Assembly (NCBI GenBank): GCA_022495995.1
Contig: JAFEMH010001356.1
Span: forward strand, 416,001-480,000
Direction of reading: 5' to 3'
Length of the DNA: 64,000 nucleotides
Source: Adenophora triphylla var. japonica
Taxonomy: Eukaryota > Streptophyta > Magnoliopsida > Asterales > Campanulaceae
The notes under the pieces: generated by a model
Told to the model about the DNA's origin: nothing
Seen by the model: only the letters and a program-made list of their open reading frames with translations
The model's database searches: none
Program-made: the position numbers and the translations under genes
Part shown: one piece after another, positions 11,361-21,763 of the stretch
Layout of the letters: each line of letters begins with the position of its first letter
How positions within the stretch are numbered: the first letter of the stretch is position 1

Positions 11361-11377
11361 ATCTTAAGACAATATTT
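11265..11377 (+). promoter_or_regulatory. 15-base self-complementary pair linking U5 to the primer-binding position
   Basis: AAATATTGTCTTAAG at 11265-11279 in the LTR is exactly complementary to CTTAAGACAATATTT at 11363-11377, which begins two bases after the LTR, where the primer-binding site should be. No TGGTATCAGAGC Met-tRNA site is present. The pair could form an RNA hairpin with an 83-base loop. Confidence 0.5.
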
Positions 11378-11382
11378 TTCAG

Positions 11383-11450
11383 GTATTTGTTTTAATTTTA
11401 TCTTCTCTACTTCATCTTTTTCTTATTTGAATTTTCTGTTTTCGTAACAG
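11383..11450 (+). other. Possible 68-base intron in the gag leader
   Basis: CAG|GTATTT donor and a T-rich run ending TAACAG acceptor, three bases before the gag ATG. Sequence features fit a short plant intron; there is no expression evidence. Confidence 0.3.
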
Positions 11451-11453
11451 AAA

Positions 11454-12365
11454 ATGGCTAATGGAAATGACTCCGTTAGTAGTGAGACTATTGCAACGAA
11501 TACAAATGCAATAGGGAGTACTTCAAGTGCTAATCAACTCATGATGCCACCGGCCTCGCAGTACGAGAAACCGGAGAAGTTCAATGGGGCTGATTTCAAA
11601 CGTTGGCAACAGAAAATGTTGTTCTATCTCACAACGCTTGGACTAGTAAAATTCTTACGGGAAGAATGTCCCGTAGCGGCTGAAGGTGTAGTAGACAAGG
11701 CTACACAAATGGCTATTGATGCATGGAAACATGCAGATTATCTATGCCGAAACTACATCTTGAATGGACTAGACAACACATTGTATAATGTGTACTACTC
11801 CATTCAAACTGCAAAAGGACTTTAGGATTTTCTCGACAAGAAATACAAAACCGAAGATGCTGGAACAAAGAAGTTCTTTGTTGCAAAGTTTTTGGATTTT
11901 AAAATGAATGATTCTAAAACTGTAATGAATCAGGTCGAAGAGATGCAAGTCCTATTGCATAACCTTGAAGCTGAAGGGATGCAATTGAGTGAGTCCTTCC
12001 AAATTGCATGTATGATTGAGAAGTTGCCTCCTTCATGGAGAGACTTCAAAAACTATCTCAAGCACAAGCGCAAGGAGATGTCAATGGAAGACTTGCTAGT
12101 TCGTCTTCGCATTGAAGAAGACAATCGAAGTGCCGAAAAGAGAGCCAATGCACGAAACATGGAAGCAAAGGCTAACATGGTGGAAGAATCCCGACCCAAG
12201 AACAACAAAAGGAAGCATGATGACTCTTCCAAGAAGAAGTCAAGTAATGACAGCAACAAACGCTTCAAGTTCAAAGGGGACTGCTACAATTGTGGGAAAA
12301 GCGGTCATCGGGCGAAGGATTGTCGAAGCAAGAAGAAGAAGCCTCCCCAAGCAAACATGACTTAA
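11454..12365 (+). pseudogene. gag: gag of the outer copia element
   Basis: The ATG begins Gag with a UBN2-type capsid region (YEKPEKFNGADFKRWQQKM, KYKTEDAGTKKFFVAKFLDF, MIEKLPPSWRDFKNYLKHKR), a Lys-rich linker and a CCHC knuckle (CYNCGKSGHRAKDC) near 12283-12324. TAG 11823-11825 interrupts the frame where related Gags have Trp (TGG to TAG). A TAA at 12363-12365 falls between Gag and protease, where copia elements normally read through in one frame, so it is probably also a mutation. Gag would build the particle and bind RNA. Confidence 0.9.
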
Positions 12366-12603
12366 ATAGATACTCTATCTACGGGTGTCTCAGAAATAAG
12401 TCTGTCTGCCATTGTATGTGAAGCTAACTTGGTGTCAAACGTCAAGGATTGGTAGGTGGACACCGGAGCCACTCGTCACATATGTGCCGACAAAAGCTTG
12501 TTTGCAGAATACAAGAAGATGGAATGTGAAGATTTCTCTATATGGTAAATTCTGCAACTTCCAAGATTGAAGACATTGGGAAGGTGATATTGAAGTTCAC
12601 ATC
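12366..12603 (+). pseudogene. pol: Protease N-terminal part of the outer copia element, cut by insertion
   Basis: In the gag frame, the protease site VDTGATRHICADKSLF starts at 12456 directly after TAG 12453-12455, which replaces a Trp of the usual WWVDTGA-type motif. A one-base loss near 12545 shifts the frame. The region then ends at the ACATC target of the nested Tat element and resumes at 31098. Confidence 0.85.
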
Positions 12604-14348
12604 TGTGATGATGTGCACCATTTCTCGGGAAAAATTCGGTTTTTTGCGTTTCTTTGAAAAAACCAAATAAAACCGGAAAAAGAACGGAGTCGCCACGCCA
12701 TTTTTGTTTTAAGGGCCAAAACTTTGAAAAATGCCCGAGATTAGAGATTTGGGTTCGGAGGTCATGTTACACGCCGGGAAGGACGTTAGTGTGCACCCGG
12801 AATGCCTCGTAAAATGAGTCTTCCAAGCTGAAAATCATTTGTGTGTGTGTGTGTGTGTTTTGGCCAAAATAAGTTTAAACTCAGAAAAGTAAAAACTGGT
12901 ATGTCTTTTTAAGACTTTAAACTGATCCCATGATTTTTTGGAAGATTTTTGGGTTGAGATTTGGTACTCAAAAGACCTTTTAAGTTGAGAGTCACTTCTG
13001 CCAGAATGAAAAAGGCAGTGGACCTTTGATTTTGAAATGGATTCAAGGGCCTTAAAACTTCATAATCTGGATGAACTCAGAGAATGAAAGTTGTTCCAGA
13101 CACCTTAAATAAGATTTGTACGAAGGAATTTTCCATTTTGGAGAAGATTTGAGGGGTCAAAACCTTCTGGAAATCTCAGATATGAGATCTGGATTCCCAG
13201 AAGCTGATGAACTGGCCTCTAAAAGAAAATTTGAAAAGAGGAGTTTTACTCACCCAAAAAATGAAGTAACAATATGTCTGGAAAGCTCTGGATGTTGGCT
13301 ACAAAAAGTGTTTTGTAGTCAACACCAAATTCCAAGTTTATCTGTGTCCAAAAATTAAGACAATGGACTGGGGTCTTGGAAAATTGCTACTGGACAGCAA
13401 CTTCTCAAGAAAGGAAAAATGATTTTAAAGGGGGTTTTTGCATCCATGCTTGTACCCATTTCCCTAGGTTTTGGTTAGTGATCACTTGACATTTTAGTGG
13501 TGATCAACTATACCAAACCATCCTTGGGGTACATTAGGACTAAGCACTTCATTTGCTTGGGAAGGGGAATTTTATCCTTTGAAAATGAGATTTGGTGCTT
13601 GAAAATGGTTTTTTAGGGTTTTGAAAATGTGTTTTCTTTGCAAGAAAGTAAGAGAACTTGAAAATAATGTTGATCCTTGTAGAAGATCATCCATGGAGAT
13701 GAACTTCCATGGTGATCTTCTTGGATCTAAGACAAGAAGATGAATGAACTACATTTTGTAGCTTGAAAATGCATGCATGGATGAGAGATTTAGGGTAAGA
13801 AGAGGGAGGTTATACATATTTTCTTTGTGTTTTGGAGCTTTGGCTTGAATGTATGAGTGTTTGAGGCTTTGAATATGATGGTGAGTAAGTGAGATTTGGG
13901 AAGATAATCAAGAGAAAAGAGTGACAATTCAAGGGAATTCTCACTATTTTCTCAAGTATTTTCGCCAAGGTGCAACTGTGAATTGTGTTCTTCTTTTTTT
14001 TTTTTGTGACTGGAGGGCTCAATTTATAGCCCTCTGAGAATTACAATCCCATCCGCGCGGATAAACCCTGCAGCGTGCACTGTTCATTAAATGCTGCTCC
14101 AGGCTTTGGACACAAGGAATAATCTTTTCAAAATTCAAATTAATCAGCCAGTTTTTGTTTCCAGCCATTTCTTTTTTTGGTTTTTCTTATTTCTTTTGCT
14201 TTTTTGATTCCTTTCCTTGGTTTATCTTTTTTTGGCAATCCCTAATCTACCCTTACTTGGTTAGAAATGTTAGGAATTGTTAGAAATGTTATAACTTTCG
14301 TTAATTTTCTAACGAAAATACTAACAAGCTCAAATTGGAGTACTTACA
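12604..14348 (-). repeat. 3' LTR of the nested Tat/Ogre-like element
   Basis: On the plus strand it runs from TGTGATGATG to GTACTTACA. 1745 bp, close to the 1749 bp partner. It includes a short (GT)n, a minus-strand TATA box near 14021-14029 and the palindrome ATCCGCGCGGAT at 14051-14062. Confidence 0.95.
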
Positions 14349-14360
14349 GTAGCCCCTCGG
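14349..14360 (-). other. Polypurine tract of the Tat/Ogre-like element
   Basis: On the minus strand the bases next to the 3' LTR read CGAGGGGCTAC, a purine-rich primer for plus-strand synthesis in the expected place. Confidence 0.55.
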
Positions 14361-14727
14361 CGACGGTGCTTTTGAAGGAAGCGGGGTCGTCGATAAGAGT
14401 AAGGCTCCATATTTGGCGGGATGATCGAGTGATCGGGTGGCTGAACCTATTTAATAGGCTACCTACGTATCCCGAATGGGAATCAAGCTAGTCGTAGTTC
14501 GGGTCTTCGACCCTGGAGATGATGGCGTTTTAGGTGCCTCGAACCTGATGAGCGAGTTACGCGGTCGGTTCTTTGGAGAGAAACTCTGCTGGGGATAAGA
14601 GATGACCATTTTCGGTCTGATGGCTATCCGCTCTGCTGGGGATAGGAATGACCATTTTTGGTCTGATGGCTATCCGCTCTGCTGGGGATGATTGTGATTT
14701 ATCGCCTTCCTAGTGTCGTGTGTGATA
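14361..14727. other. Non-coding spacer with duplicated phrases
   Basis: The phrase 'tctgctggggat' followed by 'gaccatttt' occurs two to three times near 14585-14690. No supported coding sequence; it leads into the 30-base array. Confidence 0.5.
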
Positions 14728-15155
14728 GCGTCTTAGGTGCCTCGAACCTTGATGATGGCGTCTTCGGTGCCTCGGACCTTGGAGATGGCGTTTTAGGTGC
14801 CTCGGACCTTGAAGATGGCGTTTTAGGTGCCTCAAACCTTGGAGATGGCATTTTAGGTGCCTCGAACCTTGGAGATGGCGTTTTAGGTGCCTCGGACCTT
14901 GAAGATGGCGTTTTAGGTGCCTCGAACCTTGGAGATGGCGTTTTAGGTGCCTCGGACCTTGAAGATGGCGTTTTAGGTGCCTCGAACCTTGGAGATGGCA
15001 TTTTAGGTGCCTCGAACCTTGATGATGATGACATTTTAGGTGCCTCGATCCTTGAAGATGGCGTTTTAGGTGCCTCGAACCTTGATGATGGCATTTTAGG
15101 TGCCTCGAACCTTGAAGATGGCGTTTTAGGTGCCTCGAACCTTAATGATGATGAT
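14728..15155. repeat. 30-base tandem repeat, about 14 units
   Basis: The unit is GCGTTTTAGGTGCCTCGAAC followed by CTTGAAGATG, with alternating GAACCTT and GGACCTT variants. One longer unit has an extra GATGAT. As 30 is divisible by three, both strands stay open, giving a 158-residue GVLGAS-type frame and a 166-residue APKTPS-type frame; I regard these as by-products. It lies between the 3' LTR and the PMD-like gene. Confidence 0.9.
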
Positions 15156-15399
15156 TTCCTTTGATGGTCTGGGATAATTGGTCCTCTAGTGGGCTTCATT
15201 TTGAAAGGATCGGTCTTACGTCTGCTGCCGAAGGATGACCGTGCTGGTCGAGTGGCTGGACCTAATGATAGGCTACCTACGTATCCCTAGTGGGAATCAA
15301 GCCCTTTCGTAGTTCGAAATCTACTCGAGATTCCGTTGGCTTTGCTGGGGATTTCTTTAGCCTTTGCTGGGGGGGAAATCAGACGTGCTCGTCGGAGAA

Positions 15400-15930
15400 A
15401 TCGGCCTTACGTTTTACTGCCGGGGAATGATTTTGATGAAAGAAACGGGATTCCGTTAACTTTCTCGGGGAAATCTGCCGTTTGATGATTTTGATGAAAG
15501 ATACGGGATCTCGTTATCTTTCTCGGGGAAATCGGTCTTACGTTTGACTGCCGTTTGATGATTTTGATGAAAGATACGGGATCTCGTTATCTTTCTCAGG
15601 GAGATCGGTCTTACGTTTGACTGCCGTTTGATGATTTTGATAAAAGATACGGGACCTCGTTATCTTTCTCAGGGAGATCGGTCTTACGTTTGACTGCCGT
15701 TTGATGATTTTAATAAAAGATACGGGACCTCGTTATCTTTATCAGGGAGATCGGTCTTACGTTTGACTGCCGGGAATGCTTTTGATGAAAGAAACGAGAT
15801 CTCGTTATCTTTCTCAGGGAGATCGGTCTTACGTTTGACTGCCGTTTGATGATTTTGATAAAAGATACGGGACCTCGTTATCTTTCTCAGGGAGATCGGT
15901 CTTACGTTTGACTGCCGGGAATGATTTTGA
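15400..15930. repeat. Tandem repeat with a period near 85 bases, about six units
   Basis: Each unit has 'cggtcttacgtttgactgcc', then 'gatgattttgatgaaaga', then 'gatctcgttatctttctca'. Units differ by a few bases, and two carry a shorter GGGAATG in place of GTTTGATG. It stands about 300 bases upstream of the PMD-like gene, so it may include promoter sequence. Confidence 0.9.
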
Positions 15931-16042
15931 TGAAAGGGGATTGACTTTGGTTAACTTTGGTTAACTTTGTCAAGTTTGGGACTAAACTGCAGAGTCCCGG
16001 ATTTTTAAAGGGCAAAAGGGTCATTTTGACCCTTGCAACCCT

Positions 16043-16054
16043 ATCCGCGCGGAT
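16043..16054. promoter_or_regulatory. ATCCGCGCGGAT palindrome upstream of the PMD-like gene
   Basis: Perfect 12-base palindrome, extending to CTATCCGCGCGGATAG, 160 bases before the chosen ATG. The same core occurs in both LTRs (14051, 30795) and before the second extra gene (19683). Confidence 0.6.
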
Positions 16055-16215
16055 AGGAGCGTATTCCAGAGGGTTTTAATGAGGGGCCAACGCCCTTCCT
16101 CTTCCCCATTCAGTTTTTTTCAAAATTTACGAGAGAGAAGGAGATTTTTCGCCAAAACCGCCATTGTTGCTCAAAAAGCTTCAAAATTCTTCTGTTTTTC
16201 TTCGATTTTCAAGCA

Positions 16216-19200
16216 ATGGAACACGGGGAAGGTGTTTTTCAAGGCCAAGGACGTGGCCCGGTAGCGGAGAGACGATTGGAGCTCGTCCGAATGAGGAGGC
16301 ACTATACTCTTTCGCAATCGATTGCGGAGGAGCCATACCCCGATGCTTGGCAACATTGGGCCACCGATCCGAGTCTCCGAACGGTATTCTTCGGATCCTT
16401 TTGATTCCTTTGTCGATTTCTTGCTTGAAATTGAATTTTGGGTGATTTTTGATTTCTTGATTTTTTTTTTTGAAAATTCGAATGATTGATGTTCTTGGCT
16501 TTGAATCTTGATTTTGATGCTTTGCATGTTGTAATGAGTATATGGGTATCCCAAAATATGCATTTTGCTTGGGAAAAGAATTGGCATTTTCGCCATTTTT
16601 TTTTTTTTTGAAATATGAGATTATGATGAATGATTTCCCGAATTTGGGACGGACTTCTTTTGTTGCAATGTAGGATTCTTGCAATGTTGATAAGATGATT
16701 TTTTTTTTTTTTTGCAATGAGATGATGATTCTATGAATGACATGTATGCATGTTATTTTATGAAAATGGGACGGAGTTTTTGCTTCCGTTGGCTTCTTGT
16801 AGGATTTTTTTTTTTGAAATGACGGATGATATGCATGTTATGAATGCACTTTTTTTTTTTCTGAGAGTGTGATTTTCTATGAAAAGTGGGACGGATTTTT
16901 CGTTCCCCTTTGATTGAATGAATGTCTTGAGAGATCGTTTACGTATGCTATTTCATGAAAGATGGGACGAAGTTTTTTTTTTTGCTTCCGCTGAACGAAT
17001 GAATGCATGTTGTTTTTTTTTTTATGGAAAATGGGACGGAGTTTTTACTTCCGTAGGAATGCATGTAGAACTCCCTTTTTTTTTTGATGATGAGTGATAT
17101 GCATGTATGCATGTTGGTTGGAATTTGCTGAAAACTGTCTCTTTTTTTTTTTGTGCGAGAAAAATGGGGCTAGGTTCATTGCATGCTGTTATGCTGCCGA
17201 ATTTTCTTCAAAACTTTTGTGATGAATGATGCATGTATATGCTTTCTTTTTTTTTTTTGTGCAAATGCAAATGCAAAAATTTTTTTTTGACATTTTCTCT
17301 CTCTTTTTTTTTTATTGCAGGGTGGGAACAACTACGTGACGGAGCAGCTGAATAAGATGAAGACTCGAGGATCAGTGGAGTCTGTAGTTGACTTGTGGGA
17401 CCGGCTTCCGAATGCGGGCCGAGGAGCTTTGCCGAGTTCGAGACAGATTGTTGTTGAGACCGGGCTTTGGGAGTTCAATGAGTGCTTGAGGGGATTGGTC
17501 AAGTTCCCTAAGAGCAAGGGCCTGATGTTTGCTTTGGCGCATCACTGGTGGGATGCGACCCACACGTTTCACTTCTTTAGGGGTGAGGCTACGGTTACGC
17601 CTTCTGATTATGCTGCGATCACGGGTTTGTCCTTTAATGGACGCAGCATTGAGTGGCGGGACGGCTACAGCGATGCGGATCTGCAGGCTCTTCTGGGATT
17701 TTCCCCTATTCCCAAAAAGGGGATGGGGATGGAGTATGCCGTGGTCTACGGGAAGATTGTGGAGACCATTGTGAGTTACGAGGCTGGGGAGGAGAGGATA
17801 GGCGCCGAGCAGATTGCTAGGGCCTTCTTATGGTTTGCTTTTTCGAGCACCCTTTTTGGACATGCTTTGAGGGACGGCGAGTCTTTGCCTTCTTGAGGTC
17901 CTTGGAGGACATGGAGATGGTCGGAGACGTCTCTGGGGAGAAGCCGGGTGGCGAGCTTTACTTTGCTCTTGATAGGTACGGCGGAAGGAGCTGTGAGCTC
18001 CTGTCTTGCTTTGAGTTTTGCCACGGAGGTATAAGCTCTCTCTTTGCTTTCCACTTTCTTCTTGAGCACACACTTTTCTTTTTACCTTTGGATTGATTTG
18101 ATTTTTACCTTTCGCGGTATGGGCGTTGGAGTTTTTCCACGTCACGATGTGGCGATAGCCGGCGGAGTACGTCGGGCGTATCCGGCCATGCGCTCTGGTC
18201 CAAGCATGCCGAGAGAAGATAAGCTCCGGGCGTACGACTCTCGAGATACGCGGATTGCCTTCCTTTGACGGAGGCGAGACGGATGAGAGGATGATATTCT
18301 ATCCACAGGATCGTTTCGAGGTGGCGCGGTGAAGGGCGCGAGATTTGGGCTGTGCGGCGGAGGATTACGAGAGGTCGACTGCGATGCCTATTATCTGGGA
18401 GAGAAGGTGACGCGCCAGCATGGTGTGAATTCGCCTTTGATGACACCGGTGGAGCCTCCCGCCGATATGATGCACCCGAGTGACATATCTGCGACCTGGG
18501 ATGATTACCGAGCTGGCCAGCACTTCTCGGCATTTGTGGCGATTGAGCCGTACCCCGTATTTGTTTTGAGGAGGCTGAGGATGCCCCAGGTTCTGGATAG
18601 AGAGGGGTTTGGGATCCCGCGATACCCTCGGACGGATTTTTCATATGTCCAGGATGGGGTCCGATTGAGGGTGCAGATCCCTCAGCCTAAGCGGCTTCCA
18701 CGAGCTTTCCGGCCTCGTCCGGGTATGAAGGTATGGCTTCTCCTTCCCACCTTTCTTTTTTTTTATTTGATTTTGTCTTTTCTTTTCTTTCCTGTCATCA
18801 TTTTTCGCTACAACTGTTTCTGACGCTTTTGCTTTTGTGCAGTTTTCGGAGGTGGTCGTCAAGAAGCTGACGAAGCAAGTGATCGGGGCTAAGAGATTTA
18901 TCAGGAGGACAGTCGCTTGCGGGGCTCCTCATGCTAGAGCGAGGCGACCACGGCCGGCGCCTGTCAGGCGGGAGGCTTCCCCTATTCGTTCATAGCCTTC
19001 TTCAGAGACTCCTCTGTCTCCTCTCATTGATCCCCGCGCGGTGCTGCCTTCGGATCACGTCATTCTCAGGGATCCACAGGGGCAGGGACACGTTTGGCAG
19101 CATGGTGGGTCGTCTTCGTATGTCCAGGAATCCGACGCCTTCACCTTCGGATATGATTTTTTCGCAGATCTTGGCTTGCCCTATCAGAGCGTGCCGGTTG

Positions 19201-19328
19201 GTCCTGACGAGCCTCTTTGCGGAGACGAGGACGATTACGAGCCCGAGATCTTCGGGGCTCCTGAGGAGGCGGGCCGAGTCGCAAGAGGGGCCAGGGGACG
19301 GGCGTCGGGTGCTAGGGATTACGATTGA
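16216..19328 (+). pseudogene. PMD-like (plant mobile domain) gene carried by the Tat element
   Basis: Exon 1 (16216-16383) joins exon 2 (17321) in phase 0 across a GT-AG intron. Exon 2 encodes a PMD-like core: LWEFNECLRGLVKFP, ALAHHWWDATHTFHFF, GEATVTPSDYAAITGLSF, ARAFLWFAFSSTLFG. A frameshift near 17875 leads to SLEDMEM and LYFALDRYGG. A later intron starts at 18029, but its acceptor reads GCGG instead of GCAG near 18116. A third intron at 18731-18842 is GT-AG and phase 0. The final exon has TAG 18993-18995 and ends at 19328. PMD proteins are plant nuclear proteins, and PMDs are also known inside transposons. Role in the element unknown. Confidence 0.65.
16384..17320 (+). other. Intron 1 of the PMD-like gene, T-rich with a decayed internal repeat
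   Basis: GT...AG borders, 937 bases. It holds many runs of 8-13 T and about six copies of a phrase like 'atgggacggagtttttgctt' beside 'gcatgtatgcatg', at 60-100 base spacing. This looks like an expanded, decaying minisatellite. Confidence 0.6.
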
Positions 19329-19682
19329 TTTCTCTTTTTTTTTTAGGCGATTTTACGAGATTGAGATTTGTAATGAGGATTGAGATTTGTACGGCTTATG
19401 CACATTTTTTTTTTTTTTGATGTAATAATTTAGGATTATTGTTACCTTTTTTTTTTTTTTTTTTTTGATTTGATTTATTTTTTTTTTGCACACTCCCTTT
19501 ATTTTTGGAATGTAATAATTTAGGATTTTATTTTTATGAATGCAATGTTGCATGAGCCTTGGTTTTTTGGCAAGGGTGGAGGTTTTTTTTTTGCACAGGT
19601 TTCAAGCAACCGGGACGGAATATTCCTCTTTGGTTCAGCAGTTTGGACTGTTGCAGATTTTTTCTGATGGAGGACAAACATG
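19329..19682. other. Spacer between the two extra genes
   Basis: T-rich stretch, with TGTAATAATTTAGGAT repeated near 19420 and 19510. It probably holds the 3' end of the first gene and the promoter of the second. No ORF. Confidence 0.5.
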
Positions 19683-19692
19683 TCCGCGCGGA
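19683..19692. promoter_or_regulatory. TCCGCGCGGA palindrome upstream of the DUF7745-like gene
   Basis: Ten-base perfect palindrome 125 bases before the chosen ATG, followed by TAGGGACG, close to the TAGGAGCG that follows the copy before the PMD-like gene. Confidence 0.55.
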
Positions 19693-19817
19693 TAGGGACG
19701 AATCGACCTTTGTCCTTTAATTTTGCTTCAGATCTGGTCTCACTTTATTTCAAATTCAAATATCCTCTTCAACCTCCAGTCCAAACATCCATTTTCGGGG
19801 AGAAAGAGAGAAAATTC

Positions 19818-21315
19818 ATGGAAAACCTTAGAAAAGCTCCATCAAAATTGTCCCAAGAATCCCAAATGTCATTCTTTAACAAATTCAAGGATTGGTCCCG
19901 GGAGATTATGCATGAGAGGAGGTTATTCTTTGAAGAAAGGTACAAGGTGAAGTGCTTATGGTCTCTCAAGGAATTGGTTTCGGACTACGATCTTCTGAGG
20001 GCTTCTTCCTCATTTTGGGATACTAGAAGGCATGTCTTTTGCCTTTCTTTCAACGAGATGGTCCCAACCGTCGAAGAATTTCGGGCCTTGCTCGGTGGTC
20101 CGGAGGTGGAAGAGATAGCGGTTCCTTTGCCTGGAGCGGCTTCTTTTGTTGACAGATTGTGCATCCTCCTTCATCTTTCCCCGGAGGAAGCGCAAGGTAT
20201 GATCCGTGGTCCCGATCATTTTGATATTTCCAGTCTCCCTGATAGATTTAGGGGCTTAGGCTTGCTCGACGATGTCTATTGGGATGCCTTTGCACTTTGC
20301 ATGTTCGGGACCTTGTTCATGGTCTATTCTTTTGGGATCTGTCATCGGTCTCTGCTGGATGTAGTCGTTCATTGTCGCTTGGGCAGAGATGTTGTACCTA
20401 CTGATCTGGGGAGACTTTCCATGCTCTCGATAGGGCGCTGCTTGGGAGACGGTATATGCGCGGGGGCAGCCCGTTCCTCTTGACTCTGTGGGCGATGGAG
20501 CGCTTGGGGATTCTTCGGAAACTTACGATATGATCAAGCCTTGGACATTCGCCGGGAGAGGGGTTGATGTAGATTTTGATGATCGGGGCTCATGGGAGCG
20601 TTGGATGGCTGGTCGCCGGACGAAGATATCGAGATGGTCGGTGCCTTGTTGGCGGGTGGAGACTCGCGAGTGCTTCGGGACGGGTCTCATGTGGTCATGC
20701 TTCGGGGCTTTCTCGGTCCGGCTTCTATATTCCGTCCTTGGTTACGAGACAGTTTGGCTTGGAGCGAGTTCCTTTGGAGGACTTTGATGATATAGCCACC
20801 GGGGTGGTGGCTCACCTTCTATGAATGATCCTTCGGTGTTTTCCTTTCTTTTCCGAGCATGGAGGTATGACGTCTTTCCTCCTCGGGTTATCCTCGGCGT
20901 CAGAGACCGCTGTTCACGACCACTTGGTACACAGATTGAGTACGAGAGGCATTTGGGAGACACTCGGATGGCTATTTTGAGGCGGCGTGAGGCCATTGTG
21001 GGTGCGGAGGACCTGACGGTTTCCGAGAGGAGGAGGGCGGCGAGGGCCAACCCTCATGACGGGAGCGGAGACGGCGTGGCCGACAATGAGGCTTACGTTA
21101 AGAGACAGGAGAGGAGGGCTCCTATGCTACCAGCTAGGCTACAGGAGATGAGAGATGACGCTAGGGCTACCAAGGCCCTGACAGAGGCTGGTTTGATAGA
21201 TCCTGTTCCTATACCAGAGCTTGGTAGGAGGAAGACCGACATCTTTCCTGTTCAGAAGAAGAAGACTCGAAGGGGGAAGAAGAGGGGAGAGGCCAGTATG
21301 AGTGGCTTGGAGTGA
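19818..21315 (+). pseudogene. DUF7745-like gene carried by the Tat element
   Basis: I chose ATG 19818 over the upstream ATG 19680, because the extra residues include the palindrome and leader-like sequence. The first block (to 20483) shows LVSDYDLLRASSSFWDTRR, then VFCLSFNEMVPTVEEFRALL, resembling the FWD and PTxEEYxALL signature of a plant family of unknown function annotated as DUF7745. A frameshift near 20430 moves the reading to GGSPFLLTLWAMERLGILRK. Further shifts follow before RQFGLERVPLEDFDD and the basic tail (KKKTRRGKKR) that ends at 21315. Family assignment is from memory of motifs and is tentative. Function unknown. No clear introns. Confidence 0.5.
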
Positions 21316-21763
21316 CCTTGAGGTTTCCGAGTATCCCTTTCTTGTCGTAGCAGACACATTAGTTTGATTATGTATCTTAGTTTCTTTTAGCAGGTTGCCA
21401 GTTGTAGGAATGAATCGGGCTTAGACTCATCAAAAAGTTTTTAACTTGTAATGAATATTTGAGTTGCTTCAGAGTTTTTCGAGACGCTTTCATGGTCTGA
21501 TCAATTGTATTGATGTCAGAGTATGATTTTTATTTGTGTTTTAGATCGAACCGTTTCCGGCTGCCTACGTTCCCCTCATTTTGAGGAGCTCAGGTCTTCG
21601 TAGTTCAACCCGGTCGATTTTTTTTTGTTTTTGTTTGTTTTTTTTTTTGTTTGTTTTTTTTTTGTTTGTTTTTTTGGTGCAACCCTGTTTTTTACCTAGG
21701 CCGCCCTTTTCGGGTTTTCAACCTAGTTGGGTATTACTCTTTTAGCACTCTTTTTTTTCTTTT
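21316..21763. other. Spacer between convergent extra gene and pol, T-rich
   Basis: About 450 bases with TTTTTTTGTTTG runs at 21618-21680. It is where the 3' ends of the plus-strand genes and minus-strand pol meet. No coding sequence. Confidence 0.5.

Noticed and set aside
14688..15199. 158- and 166-codon repetitive frames on both strands
   Set aside because: A 30-base unit keeps all stop-free frames open; there is no domain, and both strands are equally open.
14728..15930. CRISPR-like array
   Set aside because: The repeats are contiguous without unique spacers, and the DNA is plant nuclear.
16079..16264. Alternative first exon of the PMD-like gene starting at 16079
   Set aside because: It runs out of frame with exon 2 unless an unsupported splice is assumed; the frame starting at 16216 joins exon 2 in phase.
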